The translations under genes were made by a program, and so were the position numbers. The notes beneath the pieces are model-generated. The model saw only the letters and a list, made by a program, of their open reading frames with translations, did no database searches and had not been told where the DNA came from. A DNA stretch of 64,000 nucleotides from Chitinophaga pinensis DSM 2588. GTDB taxonomy: Bacteria; Bacteroidota; Bacteroidia; Chitinophagales; Chitinophagaceae. Positions 51,030-60,305 of the stretch are shown here, one piece after another. Every line of letters starts with the position of its first letter. Positions within the stretch are counted from its first letter, which is position 1. The stretch is from NCBI RefSeq assembly GCF_000024005.1, contig NC_013132.1, positions 930,001-994,000 of the forward strand, written 5' to 3'.

Positions 51030-51716
51030 TTAGTCCCAGGTCATGATCGTGCCCCTGTCTTCCATTTTTACGTATAGTGGAAGCAGTTTTTCATCGTAGG
51101 CAAGACCATATTGTTGTAAGACATCTGCCGGGACACCATTCCATTCGTTGGGAACATTGCCTTTATAGTCAAGGTCTTTGATGCCGGCTTCGCTGGTGAA
51201 GAAGCCATTGGCCGTGAGGTCGCGCATCAATGAGAAAAAGGCTACGCCCTGACTCATTTCTGGTTTGGCCTGCTCCGGATAGGCGATCTGGTCCACCAGT
51301 TCCAGCTGTTGTTGTTGTGTACAGTCCGTAAACGCATTGTTGTAACGTTTCATGCACTGTACATCCAGCCAGCGTAATCCGCCGCGCAGGGGCAGTTTGA
51401 ACTGCGGTTGATCTTTTGCCATGAACTCAATGAATTCAGGCACTTTTGCTGCTGATGCACTGATAGAGTGATCATCTGCGGGGATAATAATATCTGAGAG
51501 TACGGTGATTGTTTTCAGCTCTGTAGCGGTAAAAAATGTCTCCGCCATCAATGATGCATCTCTTGCAGCTTCTGGTTCTGTACGACCGTAGCCGCCTAGT
51601 TTACCTGCTGTTTCCTTGTCTTTGGCCGGAGACTTTTTATCATCGCAGCCGGTCAGTATGGCGCCAACGGATAAGGAGCCTATTGTCAGCGCTTTGAGCG
51701 ATTCCCTTCTGTCCAT
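51030..51716 (-). CDS. gluconate 2-dehydrogenase subunit 3 family protein
   Basis: A 228-residue protein with a Tat-type signal (MDRRESLKALTIGSLSVGAILTGC). The subunit-3 domain follows, with FFTATELKTITVLSDIIIPADDHSISASAAKVPEFIEFMAKD and the C-terminal FYTSEAG-like FFTSEAGIKDLDYKGN. It is the small chaperone-like subunit that exports and stabilises the GMC flavoprotein encoded 21 bp upstream. The Cys after the signal could also allow lipidation. Confidence 0.9.
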   Translation of the reverse strand: MDRRESLKALTIGSLSVGAILTGCDDKKSPAKDKETAGKLGGYGRTEPEAARDASLMAETFFTATELKTITVLSDIIIPADDHSISASAAKVPEFIEFMAKDQPQFKLPLRGGLRWLDVQCMKRYNNAFTDCTQQQQLELVDQIAYPEQAKPEMSQGVAFFSLMRDLTANGFFTSEAGIKDLDYKGNVPNEWNGVPADVLQQYGLAYDEKLLPLYVKMEDRGTIMTWD

Positions 51717-51737
51717 AATAGGATGAATTAAGGTGTA

Positions 51738-53477
51738 TTAAAGGTTTTGCTTTTTCAGTTCACTCATCATGTATTCAGAAGCACGGAGTGATAATGCCAG
51801 AATGGTCCAGGTTGGATTTTTATCAGCCTGAGACACAAACGGACCACCATCTACAACAAACAGGTTTTTCACATCGTGCGCCTGGTTATACTTATTAAGT
51901 ACGGAGCGTTTCGGATCATCGCCCATACGGGTAGTACCTACTTCGTGAATGATCCTGCCAGGGGTTTCCAGTCCGTAGTTTGTTTCAGGACCAGGTTTGG
52001 TCCCCAGTGGTACGCCACCCATTTCATGGATCAGCTGATCAAAGGTATCCTGCATGTGTTTGGCCTGTTTGATCTCATGATCACTCCAGGTATAATTGAA
52101 ACGCAGTACGGGAATCCCCCATTTATCCACAACCTTCGGATCTATTTCACAATAGTTGTCCTCACGGGCAATACATTCACCTCTGCCGGCCATACCGACG
52201 GTTGCACCGTAAAAGTGACGATAATCGTCTTTCAGCGCAACACCATATCCACCAGCAGGTTTAATTTTGCCATCACTGCCCGGATATTTGCCATTCAGCC
52301 GATCTATGCCGGTAAACCCGCCGTAAGATGGCATACGCATGCCACCGCCGAATTCTATATGATATCCACGGGCGAAGTCCAGTTTTTTATTGTCTTCCCA
52401 CCAGGGAATGTACACGTGCATGCCACCTACGCCGTCTTCATTGTAGCGCTTACGGCCTACAAGTTGCGGCATAAAGGCTGCGCGGGAGGAACCGGTAGAG
52501 TCGTGCAGGTATTTACCAACAACATTGCTGGAGTTGGCTAATCCGTTAGGGAATCTGGATGATTTTGAGTTCAGCAGCAGACGGGCAGATTCACAGGCGC
52601 TGGCTGCGAGTACGATGACCCGGGCATTCACCACATATTCCTGGAGATCTGTTTTATCGACATATGCCACACCTGTTGCCTTTCCTTCTTTATCAGTGAG
52701 CACTTCCCTGGCCATGGCGTTGTCGTAAAGATCGACATGTCCGCTTTTCATAGCTGGTTTGACAAGTACGGAAGAAGAGGAGAAGTCAGCGTATACCTGG
52801 CAGCCACGGTTACATTGTCCGCAGAAGAAACAGGCGCTACGCTCTTTATTTACAGGTCTTGTCAGCATAGACATACGCGAGGTGATCACCGGAATCTTCA
52901 GTTTATCTCCCGCTTTCTTCAGCATCAGTTCATGCAGTCTCGGTTTGGGAGGAGGCAGAAAGAACCCGTCCGGCTCATTGGCCATCCCTTCCCGGGTGCC
53001 AAATACGCCGATCATTTTATCAACACGGTCATAGTACGGAGCGACATCCTCATAGCTGAGAGGCCAGTCATCACCCAGACCGTCATAACTTTTATGTTTA
53101 AAATCCCTTGGACCGAAGCGCAGGGAAATACGTCCCCAGTGATTGGTACGTCCACCTACCATGCGGGAGCGGAACCAGTCAAACTTTGTCCCATCTTTGG
53201 CTGTGTAAGGTTCTCCTTCGATCTCCCATCCACCGTAAGCAGCATCAAAATCGCCAAATGGGCGGGTCGTGGTAGCGCCTCTGCGGGGAGATGCGTAGGG
53301 CCATTTCAACTGGGTAATTTGTTGCGGATCAGCCGGATCGTATTTCGGCCCTGCTTCCAGGAGGGCTATTTTAAGTCCGGCTTCAGAGAGTATTTTAGCA
53401 GCCATACCGCCACCTGCACCTGAACCAACAATGCAGATATCATACACAGGTCCCTTCTGTTTTATCTGAAATGCCAT
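51738..53477 (-). CDS. GMC-family FAD oxidoreductase (sugar dehydrogenase large subunit)
   Basis: A 579-residue flavoprotein. FAD-binding [10 protein letters not shown] is at 18-27. A four-Cys group at 216/219/222/226 ([13 protein letters not shown]) resembles the Fe-S-binding insert of FAD glucose/gluconate dehydrogenases. The GMC C-terminal motif has the His-containing [12 protein letters not shown], and the final [22 protein letters not shown] carries the Asn. It has no signal of its own, so export would be by hitch-hiking on the Tat signal of subunit 3. It probably oxidises a sugar or glycoside in the periplasm. No cytochrome subunit is adjacent. Confidence 0.9.
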   Translation of the reverse strand: MAFQIKQKGPVYDICIVGSGAGGGMAAKILSEAGLKIALLEAGPKYDPADPQQITQLKWPYASPRRGATTTRPFGDFDAAYGGWEIEGEPYTAKDGTKFDWFRSRMVGGRTNHWGRISLRFGPRDFKHKSYDGLGDDWPLSYEDVAPYYDRVDKMIGVFGTREGMANEPDGFFLPPPKPRLHELMLKKAGDKLKIPVITSRMSMLTRPVNKERSACFFCGQCNRGCQVYADFSSSSVLVKPAMKSGHVDLYDNAMAREVLTDKEGKATGVAYVDKTDLQEYVVNARVIVLAASACESARLLLNSKSSRFPNGLANSSNVVGKYLHDSTGSSRAAFMPQLVGRKRYNEDGVGGMHVYIPWWEDNKKLDFARGYHIEFGGGMRMPSYGGFTGIDRLNGKYPGSDGKIKPAGGYGVALKDDYRHFYGATVGMAGRGECIAREDNYCEIDPKVVDKWGIPVLRFNYTWSDHEIKQAKHMQDTFDQLIHEMGGVPLGTKPGPETNYGLETPGRIIHEVGTTRMGDDPKRSVLNKYNQAHDVKNLFVVDGGPFVSQADKNPTWTILALSLRASEYMMSELKKQNL

Positions 53478-53581
53478 AATCGTGGATAATTTATTTGACC
53501 TAAAGTGATTTTAAATCTATAAATTATTTTCTAAGGATTATAGCAAAAAAAGTATAAAAGGAAATTTCTAAAAACATAGTA

Positions 53582-55051
53582 ATGGAATATATAATAGGTG
53601 TGGATCTGGGTACAAGCAGTGCCAAAGTGATTGCTGTAAGACAGGATGGAAAGGTGATGGCCCACTCGCAGCAGGAATATACTATTACACAACCAGCGCC
53701 TGGTCATAGTGAGCAGGATCCTGATGTGATATTACAGGCTGTGAAGAACGGTATCAGAAGCGTGGCCACTATTATGAAAGATCCGCCGGCAGCGGTGTCA
53801 TTCAGCACAGCAATGCATAGTGTAATGGCCATGGATGGAGACGGAAAGGCCCTGACTCCACTGATCATATGGGCGGACAATCGTAGTCAGCCAGTGGCGG
53901 ACAGGTTACGGCATACTTCCCTGGCCGCCAGCTTACATCAACAGAGCGGTACGCCGGTACATGCTATGTCTCCGCTATGTAAAATCATCTGGTGGAAAGA
54001 ACAGGCGCAGGAAGTATTTGGTGCTGCTGCCTGCTTTATCGGGATCAAGGAATATATTTTCTATCATTTCTTTGGTCGCTATATCACAGATCATTCTACC
54101 GCCTCTGCGACGGGTTTATTCAATATACACGAACTAACATGGAACACTGCTTCCCTGGAAACTGCCGGTATAACAGCTGCTCAGTTACCTGAACTGGTCA
54201 GCAGTGATAGTATCATTAACGGCTTACTGGAAACAGCGGCACAAGAACTGGGTATTCCTGCCAATACCCGCTTTATTGCCGGCGCGAGCGATGGCTGTCT
54301 GGCACAACTGGGCAGTAATGCACTCGATAAAGGACATGCCACACTGACAATCGGTACAAGTGGGGCGGTACGTATGGCGATTGACCAGCCATTGACAGAT
54401 GAGGAGGGAAGGCTGTTCACGTATGTGCTGACACCCGGTCATTTTGTAACAGGTGGAGCGATCAATAACGGTGGCGTAGTGCTGCAATGGTACCTGGATG
54501 CTTTCCTGCAATCGGCTACAGAAAAGCCATTGCATGTAGATGCCGGTTTGCAACAGGCCATGAGTACACCGGCAGGAGCGGAGGGCTTGTTATGTCTTCC
54601 TTATCTACACGGAGAACGTGCGCCGGTATGGGATGGTCATGCAAAAGGCGCTTTTATCGGTGTACAGCCACAACACACCACCTGGCATTTTATGCGGGCT
54701 TTACTGGAAGGAATGGCGATGGGCTTGCTTAGTATCACGGAGGCGCTGGAGGAGACAGCGGGAAAGGTGGAGAAGATTTCTGTGAGCGGTGGGTTTACGC
54801 ATTCGCCGGAATGGGTACAATTGATGGCCGATGTATTCCAGCGTCCTATGCATCTGCGGCAGGAGAGTGATGCTTCTGCCATGGGAGCGGTATTACTGGG
54901 TTTTCAGGCCCTGAAAATAGAAACCGGTTTTGGAGCAGTGTCAGAAAAGGTATTTGAACCACGTACAGAACACGCAGCTGTATATCGTAAGGCATATGCG
55001 ATACACGGTAAGTTGTATGGTGCTTTGAAAGATATTTTTCCCTTGTTATGA
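53582..55051 (+). CDS. FGGY-family carbohydrate kinase, gluconokinase-like
   Basis: A 489-residue kinase with the N-terminal ATPase-fold motif YIIGVDLGTSSAKVIAV. Other parts are the central PAPGHSEQDPDVI, LIIWADNRSQPVADRL and the substrate region ITDHSTASATGLF, followed by ATLTIGTSGAVRMAID and the C-terminal KISVSGGFTHSPEWVQLMADVF. The pattern fits the gluconokinase (GntK/XylB-like) branch. It is divergent from the GMC/gluconate-dehydrogenase genes, which supports a sugar-acid substrate, but specificity is not proven. Confidence 0.88.
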   Translation: MEYIIGVDLGTSSAKVIAVRQDGKVMAHSQQEYTITQPAPGHSEQDPDVILQAVKNGIRSVATIMKDPPAAVSFSTAMHSVMAMDGDGKALTPLIIWADNRSQPVADRLRHTSLAASLHQQSGTPVHAMSPLCKIIWWKEQAQEVFGAAACFIGIKEYIFYHFFGRYITDHSTASATGLFNIHELTWNTASLETAGITAAQLPELVSSDSIINGLLETAAQELGIPANTRFIAGASDGCLAQLGSNALDKGHATLTIGTSGAVRMAIDQPLTDEEGRLFTYVLTPGHFVTGGAINNGGVVLQWYLDAFLQSATEKPLHVDAGLQQAMSTPAGAEGLLCLPYLHGERAPVWDGHAKGAFIGVQPQHTTWHFMRALLEGMAMGLLSITEALEETAGKVEKISVSGGFTHSPEWVQLMADVFQRPMHLRQESDASAMGAVLLGFQALKIETGFGAVSEKVFEPRTEHAAVYRKAYAIHGKLYGALKDIFPLL

Positions 55052-55064
55052 GGCAGGGAACATG

Positions 55065-55097
55065 AAAAAAGCCTGATCGGAGACGATCAGGCTTTTT
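55065..55097. terminator. bidirectional terminator between the FGGY kinase and mutL
   Basis: A 14-bp perfect stem, AAAAAGCCTGATCG (55066-55079) and CGATCAGGCTTTTT (55084-55097), with a GAGA loop between convergent genes. Confidence 0.85.
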
Positions 55098-55125
55098 CTA
55101 TTATAATTAGCTTATTGTCAGTTGC

Positions 55126-57018
55126 TTATCCGAACATCTTGGCGAGGTCCGTCAGTTTAAAGGAGATATAGGTGTATTTACCTCCTGGTGAGGAGTTGGG
55201 CATGGTGCAGGCAAACAGTTCGTCGATGATATTCTGCATCTCGCGGGTAGACAATGATTTTCCAGCCTGGATGGAGTTGTTACGCGCCATGGAGCGGATC
55301 AGTTGTTCTCTGCGGGGCAGTTTGAGTTCGTGACTAAAATGTTTGAACTGTTCGAGCAGTCCTTCAATGCTGGCCTGTTCGTTACCACTCTGGATATCTG
55401 CCGGCGTGCCTCTCACTACAAACGTATTGTTGCCGAACGGCTCCAGGTCATATCCGAGGATTTGCAGATCAGGGATCATTTCCATGATCAGTGCAGCATC
55501 CGCAGGTAATAACTGTAATGTTTGCGGGAACAGGCTTTGCTGGGTAGGAATAGCGGTTTCCTGAACGGCGCGCTGGTAGCGTTCATACAGGATGCGTTCA
55601 TGCGCTGCCTGCTGATCTATCAGGATAAAGCCGGATTTGATCTGAGACAGGATGTATTGCTGGTGTACCTGAACAGGGACCTTCTGATCGATGCTGGTGT
55701 CCTGCCAGCCTTCATCGATCATCGATGTGGCGGAAGAACGGCTTTCGATGGTCGTGGAGTGGGTCGTGTAAGACTCCTCCTGCGGACTGTCCATTGTTTC
55801 AGTCTCCGTTTCTGTATACGTTACATTAGACTCGCCGGAGCCATACAGGTCTTTCCAGTGTTTCAGGTTACTGGATTTATCGATTGTATGGGCCTGATTA
55901 GCCTGTGTAAAGCTTTTATAGAGGGAGGTATTGACAGATTTAGCCTGTTGCTGTTCAGTAAATGGTTTGCTGACAGCATCCAGCTGCTGGATACCAGGAT
56001 CCAGGCCGAAGTCCAGGGTAGGTGTGATGTTGAATTGTGCCAGTGCGTGTTTTACAGCGGACTGTACAAAGGCATACATCAGCTTTTCGTCATCAAACTT
56101 GATTTCCTGTTTGGTTGGATGAACGTTGATATCCACATGACCAGGATCCAGGTCGATAAATAATACATACAGCGGGAAGCTGTCAGCCGGGATCATCTCC
56201 GCAAAAGCATTCATGATGGCATGGTGCAGATACGGGCTTTTGATAAAACGGTTATTGACGAAAAAGAACTGATCTCCCCTGGTTTTCTTGGCTGTTTCCG
56301 GTTTTCCTACGAATCCGTGTACGTTCATATAATCAGTCGTTTCTTTTACAGAAACGATCCTGGCATTATAATGCTGTCCAAGGATGGCGATAATACGCTG
56401 TTTCAGGGAACCCTTTTCCAGGTAGAAAAGCTGTTGTGTATTGTTGGTAAGTGTGAACTGGATCTGGGGGAATGCCATGGCTACGCGGATGAATTCATCC
56501 ACGATATGCCTCATTTCTGCGGCATTGCTTTTCAGGAAGTTACGACGGGCCGGTACGTTGAAGAAAAGGTTCTTCATAGCGATACTGGTACCTTCGGCTG
56601 TCTGACACATTTCCTGTTTCTTCACAGCACTGTTGTCGATTTCTATGTAGGTACCTATTTCCGAACCGCGGAGACGGGTTTTGAGTTCTACCTGGGAAAC
56701 GGCGGCAATAGATGCCAGCGCTTCACCACGGAAGCCCATCGTACGTATGGAGAAAAGATCGTTTATCGTCTGTATTTTGGAAGTAGCATGTCGCTCAAAG
56801 CACATCCGTGCATCCGTCTCACTCATGCCTTTTCCGTTATCAATCACCTGCACCAGCTCCTTTCCGGCATCCCGGATAATGAGTTGAATTTCTGTCGCAC
56901 CTGCATCTACGGCGTTTTCCAGCAGCTCTTTTACTGCTGAAGCGGGCCGTTGGATCACTTCCCCTGCTGCAATCTGATTCGCTATATTGTCTGGTAATAG
57001 ATTTATAATATCCGCCAC
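55126..57018 (-). CDS. mutL: DNA mismatch repair protein MutL
   Basis: A 630-residue protein. The N-terminal GHKL ATPase has LLENAVDAGATEI, VIDNGKGM, RTMGFRGEALASI and FFNVPARRNFLKS. A Ser/Thr/Glu-rich linker spans about 350-440. The C-terminal dimerisation domain has DQQAAHERILYE at 468-479 where nicking MutLs have DQHAxxExxxxE, so Gln replaces His. The late MPNSSPGGKYTY sits where CPHGRP-type metal ligands usually lie. ATPase and mismatch signalling are safe calls; endonuclease activity is uncertain. Confidence 0.95.
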   Translation of the reverse strand: MADIINLLPDNIANQIAAGEVIQRPASAVKELLENAVDAGATEIQLIIRDAGKELVQVIDNGKGMSETDARMCFERHATSKIQTINDLFSIRTMGFRGEALASIAAVSQVELKTRLRGSEIGTYIEIDNSAVKKQEMCQTAEGTSIAMKNLFFNVPARRNFLKSNAAEMRHIVDEFIRVAMAFPQIQFTLTNNTQQLFYLEKGSLKQRIIAILGQHYNARIVSVKETTDYMNVHGFVGKPETAKKTRGDQFFFVNNRFIKSPYLHHAIMNAFAEMIPADSFPLYVLFIDLDPGHVDINVHPTKQEIKFDDEKLMYAFVQSAVKHALAQFNITPTLDFGLDPGIQQLDAVSKPFTEQQQAKSVNTSLYKSFTQANQAHTIDKSSNLKHWKDLYGSGESNVTYTETETETMDSPQEESYTTHSTTIESRSSATSMIDEGWQDTSIDQKVPVQVHQQYILSQIKSGFILIDQQAAHERILYERYQRAVQETAIPTQQSLFPQTLQLLPADAALIMEMIPDLQILGYDLEPFGNNTFVVRGTPADIQSGNEQASIEGLLEQFKHFSHELKLPRREQLIRSMARNNSIQAGKSLSTREMQNIIDELFACTMPNSSPGGKYTYISFKLTDLAKMFG

Positions 57019-57348
57019 TTATTATGTGCCTTTTGCCGTAAAGTTAGCAAAGTTTAGTCTTTGATGGGGGAACTGAGGCAAAGAAGTGCGCCGGAGAATG
57101 TGTATATAAGGTGGACTTGTCAGGAGGCTGATAAACGAATGTGCGTACAGACGGGCATCTGGCGCTGTGGGAATTATGTTAGTTACTTTATCCGGGATGT
57201 GGAAATATAATTTATTCACATCATTGTGTTGTTAACAAGACGTTAATCAATAATATTTTAGGCTTTGAACAGGTGGAATCTGATAAATTTGAGCCTTTCC
57301 ATCTTAGTTAGCAACCGCACCTATTCTCAGGAGCCAAAAAATAAGTAT
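57019..57348. other. intergenic region between mutL and msrB (divergent)
   Basis: About 330 bp with no supportable gene. The TTG-initiated extension of msrB (57265) reads through part of it but is not conserved-looking. A TAAATTTG -7-like box (57284-57291) sits 57 bp before the msrB ATG. Confidence 0.5.
57284..57291 (+). promoter_or_regulatory. candidate -7 box (TAAATTTG) for msrB
   Basis: A match to TAnnTTTG. A TTTG lies 16 bp further upstream (57264-57267), a shorter spacer than usual. It implies the ATG at 57349 is the start. Confidence 0.4.
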
Positions 57349-57813
57349 ATGGAAGACCAGAAAAAGAGTGATGTATACTCAAGAACGGATACCAGCAAAG
57401 TGAACCTCACCAACGAAGAATGGAAAGAGCGCTTATCTCCGGAGGTATATAATATTGCCAGGGAAAAAGGCACCGAATGGGCTTTTACAGGAAAATACTG
57501 GAACAGCAAGGATGATGGTACCTATTACTGTGCAGCATGTGGTAACCCGCTGTTTGTATCAGATGCAAAATTTGAAAGCAGTTGTGGCTGGCCCAGCTTT
57601 TTTGAGCCGGTGACCAAGGGGAGTCTGATCTATGCGCCCGATAATACGCATGGCATGCATCGCACAGAAGTGATGTGCGGACGCTGCAAGGCACATCTCG
57701 GACATGTATTCGACGACGGTCCTCCTCCGACTGGATTGCGCTATTGTATCAATTCCGTTATACTGGATTTTGAAAGAGCGAAAGAGGCCGAAAATAAATT
57801 TAATGGGAAATAG
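57349..57813 (+). CDS. msrB: peptide-methionine (R)-S-oxide reductase MsrB
   Basis: A 154-residue product from the ATG at 57349, giving a cytoplasmic enzyme. A longer TTG frame would add 28 residues without a clear signal peptide. MsrB features are zinc Cys pairs CAACGNPL and CGRCKAHLGHVF, ESSCGWPSFFEP, and the catalytic Cys in GLRYCINSVILDF. It repairs methionine-R-sulfoxide in oxidised proteins. Confidence 0.93.
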   Translation: MEDQKKSDVYSRTDTSKVNLTNEEWKERLSPEVYNIAREKGTEWAFTGKYWNSKDDGTYYCAACGNPLFVSDAKFESSCGWPSFFEPVTKGSLIYAPDNTHGMHRTEVMCGRCKAHLGHVFDDGPPPTGLRYCINSVILDFERAKEAENKFNGK

Positions 57814-57824
57814 TAAGTCTGCGG

Positions 57825-57865
57825 ATGCCTGATTACAGATATGGTTATTATACGTAATCAGGCAT
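57825..57865. terminator. hairpin between msrB and the YciI gene
   Basis: A 12-bp perfect stem, ATGCCTGATTAC (57825-57836) and GTAATCAGGCAT (57854-57865), with a 17-nt loop, between convergent genes. T-rich sequence is weak on both sides, so it may be a structured 3' end rather than a strong terminator. Confidence 0.55.
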
Positions 57866-57869
57866 TTCG

Positions 57870-58157
57870 TTAGGAAAGATAAGACTGTAACTCGTTGACG
57901 TAGGATGTTGGCTCAAACTCGATAATCTCATACAATGCCAGCTGGTACTTGTCCAGTGGATCTTCAGTGATAATTTGCTCTACTTCTTTACGGCTTGACG
58001 CTTTACAAATGATTAATCCTCCGGATTTCGGCTTACGGCGTCCCGCCAGTATAAATTGTCCGCTTTTATAGAACTTCTCCAGGAATGCTCTATGTTGCTC
58101 CATATAATGCTCTACGGCAGCTACCGGACGGATGTATTGTAAAAGAATTAAGAACAT
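57870..58157 (-). CDS. YciI-family protein
   Basis: A 95-residue dimeric alpha-beta barrel protein. It has FLILLQYIRPVAAVEHYMEQHRAFLEKFYKSGQFILAG (His in the family active site), SGGLIICKASSRKEVEQII and EDPLDKYQLALYEIIEFEP. The function is unknown; some members act in ring-cleavage pathways. It has its own -7 box upstream. Confidence 0.9.
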   Translation of the reverse strand: MFLILLQYIRPVAAVEHYMEQHRAFLEKFYKSGQFILAGRRKPKSGGLIICKASSRKEVEQIITEDPLDKYQLALYEIIEFEPTSYVNELQSYLS

Positions 58158-58209
58158 AACAGCGCTTCAATAATAGGATTTAGAATCATTTAGAGACCTC
58201 TTTATAGTG

Positions 58210-58217
58210 CAAAGGTA
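58210..58217 (-). promoter_or_regulatory. candidate -7 box (TACCTTTG) for the YciI gene
   Basis: On the minus strand TACCTTTG fits TAnnTTTG and lies about 52 bp before the ATG at 58157. The -33 element is unclear. Confidence 0.45.
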
Positions 58218-58422
58218 TAAAACTATTGCAGCTTTTATTTTTATAATAATAGCGTAGAAATGAATGTTTTATCGCAATATTTCCTGACAACCCCCGATTG
58301 GATGCCCAAATGCTAATATATGAATAAAATCGCTAATTTATATCAGGCCCCTATAAGGTAGTAAACGAAAAAGAGAGTATTTTAGCGTCCAATTCACTCA
58401 TTTTTAATTTTATCCCCCGATT

Positions 58423-60198
58423 ATGACAAAAATGTTTTCCAAAGCTTTGTTAGCCGCATCGGCCGTCGCGATCCTGCTATCCTCCTGTTCCAAGGTACCG
58501 GAGCAGAGCAAATATATTCCTAAGACAGCCAGCGTTGTAGTAAGCGTAAACAGCAAGGAAATCAGTAAAAAGCTGATTACCAATGGCATCACCATGGACA
58601 AACTTTTCGCTGCAGTACAGGAAAAGGATTCGCTCAGCGAAGCGCAGAAGTTCTGGAAGGATATTGAGAATTCAGGACTGGACCTGCAGGCTAATTCCTT
58701 CGTATCAGTTGTATATGGCAAGGAAGCGTCTTATGTGGCACTGACCGGCGGTCTGAAAGACGCAGGCAAATTTGAAGATTACCTGAAAAAAAATGTCAGC
58801 AATTTCTCCCTGCAAACGAAATCTGACTATAAATACATCCTGGAAGAAAAACAGGAAGCGGTAATCGCATGGAATAAAAGCACTGTTATCTATCTGAAGG
58901 GAACAGAAGGTGACGCTATGCAGAAAGCGTTACCTCCGGGTGCTATGCCTCCGGTTCCAGGTGCAGATTCAGACAGCGAAGAAGCTACAGATACCAATAC
59001 GGCTCAGCCGGCAGCGCTCGTTACTACAGAAGGCGCTCAGCAATGGGTAACTGAAGTAGATCACCTGTTCCACCTGAAAAAAGAGGAAACCGCTGGTTCT
59101 ATCGAAGCATTCAATGATCTGCTGAAAAATAATGCAGACGTTAGCCTGTATGTGAATCCGGAACCAATCTACAGCGCACAGGCGGCTATGATGCCGGCTA
59201 ACCTGAAAACACTGCTGGCTGATTGTTATTACACAGGTGCCGTAAACTTTGATAAAGGTAAGATCGTAGTTGAAGGTACTTCCTACGTAGGAAAAGACCT
59301 GGCTGCTATCTATAAGAAATATGGCAACATGGAAGCTGACCTGGATATGCTGGAGAAATATCCTTCCCAGAATATCACCGGTTTCCTCGTTTATGGTTTT
59401 GACTTCCGTATGATCGGTGACATCGTAAAAAGCACCGGCCTGGATGGTATCGCTAATATGGGCCTGCAAAGTTCAGGGCTGACACTGGACGATATCCTGA
59501 ATGCATTCAAAGGTCAACTGGTATTCGTTGCTTCTGACTTCGAAATGAAGAAAAAAGCAAGTCTGTATGACGGCGATTCTACCACTTCTCCTGAATCTAA
59601 ATGGGTATTTGCGATGAAAGTAGGCGACAAGGCTGCTTTTGACAAAGTAATGAACTCTCCGATGCTGAAAGGCTTCTTTACCAAACAGGGTGATGGTTAT
59701 GCATTGACGCAGAACTTCCCGGGTATGCCAGCGATCTCTATTACCGATAAACTGGTAACAAGTGCTTCTGACTCAGCATTACTGCAGGAGTACCTGGGCG
59801 GTAAAGGCAAAGCTGGTGGTCTGGATAATAGTTTCGTAAGCAAGATCAAAGGTAATCCAATGGGCGCTTATGTAAACTTTGAGAAGATCGTGAATAACAT
59901 CCCTGATAGCGAAATTCCTGCAGAAGGCAGGCCGCTGGCTGGTAAATTCAAGAACCTGCTGAAAGATATGACTGCTGTCAGCAACTCTTTTGATGGTAAA
60001 ACACAGCACTCTCAAATCGTACTGAACTTCAAAAATGAGAACGAAAACAGTCTTGTGCAACTGGTTAACCTGGGCACTGAAACTGCTAAATTCATAGAAG
60101 ACTCAAAGAAAGCAGAAGCTGCTTCGGTGGATAGCGTTGTCGCTGCAGTAGATAGCGCAGCTCAGGCTGCAGAAGCTGTTGAAGCAGGCAAAAAATAG
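58423..60198 (+). CDS. DUF4836-family lipoprotein
   Basis: A 591-residue lipoprotein (MTKMFSKALLAASAVAILLSSC, acyl Cys22). DUF4836 is a Bacteroidota family of surface or periplasmic lipoproteins of unknown function with an internal repeat. Parts seen are VPEQSKYIPKTASVVVSVNSKEI, DLQANSFVSVVYGKEASYVAL, LQSSGLTLDDILNAFKGQLVF and an Ala/Glu/Val-rich C-terminal tail. A terminator follows. Confidence 0.88.
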   Translation: MTKMFSKALLAASAVAILLSSCSKVPEQSKYIPKTASVVVSVNSKEISKKLITNGITMDKLFAAVQEKDSLSEAQKFWKDIENSGLDLQANSFVSVVYGKEASYVALTGGLKDAGKFEDYLKKNVSNFSLQTKSDYKYILEEKQEAVIAWNKSTVIYLKGTEGDAMQKALPPGAMPPVPGADSDSEEATDTNTAQPAALVTTEGAQQWVTEVDHLFHLKKEETAGSIEAFNDLLKNNADVSLYVNPEPIYSAQAAMMPANLKTLLADCYYTGAVNFDKGKIVVEGTSYVGKDLAAIYKKYGNMEADLDMLEKYPSQNITGFLVYGFDFRMIGDIVKSTGLDGIANMGLQSSGLTLDDILNAFKGQLVFVASDFEMKKKASLYDGDSTTSPESKWVFAMKVGDKAAFDKVMNSPMLKGFFTKQGDGYALTQNFPGMPAISITDKLVTSASDSALLQEYLGGKGKAGGLDNSFVSKIKGNPMGAYVNFEKIVNNIPDSEIPAEGRPLAGKFKNLLKDMTAVSNSFDGKTQHSQIVLNFKNENENSLVQLVNLGTETAKFIEDSKKAEAASVDSVVAAVDSAAQAAEAVEAGKK

Positions 60199-60219
60199 GC
60201 TTGTTACAGCAGATAACGG

Positions 60220-60254
60220 AAATGTCCATGGCGGTACGACCACCATGGACATTT
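60220..60254 (+). terminator. hairpin terminator after the DUF4836 gene
   Basis: A 12-bp perfect stem (AAATGTCCATGG / CCATGGACATTT) with an 11-nt loop and a TTTTCATTT tail on the plus strand. It sits inside the long open frame upstream of the ABC ATPase start, supporting the later start. Confidence 0.7.
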
Positions 60255-60305
60255 TCATTTGGAAAAAGCTCTATATTGAGTCATCATTTCAAGAATACCA
60301 GTTAC

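Noticed and set aside
51876..52541. 221-codon open frame antisense to the GMC dehydrogenase gene
   Set aside because: A shadow frame with no motifs; the GMC gene is unambiguous.
60201..60305. Upstream extension of the ABC ATPase frame
   Set aside because: It contains the terminator hairpin of the DUF4836 gene and no ATPase sequence.
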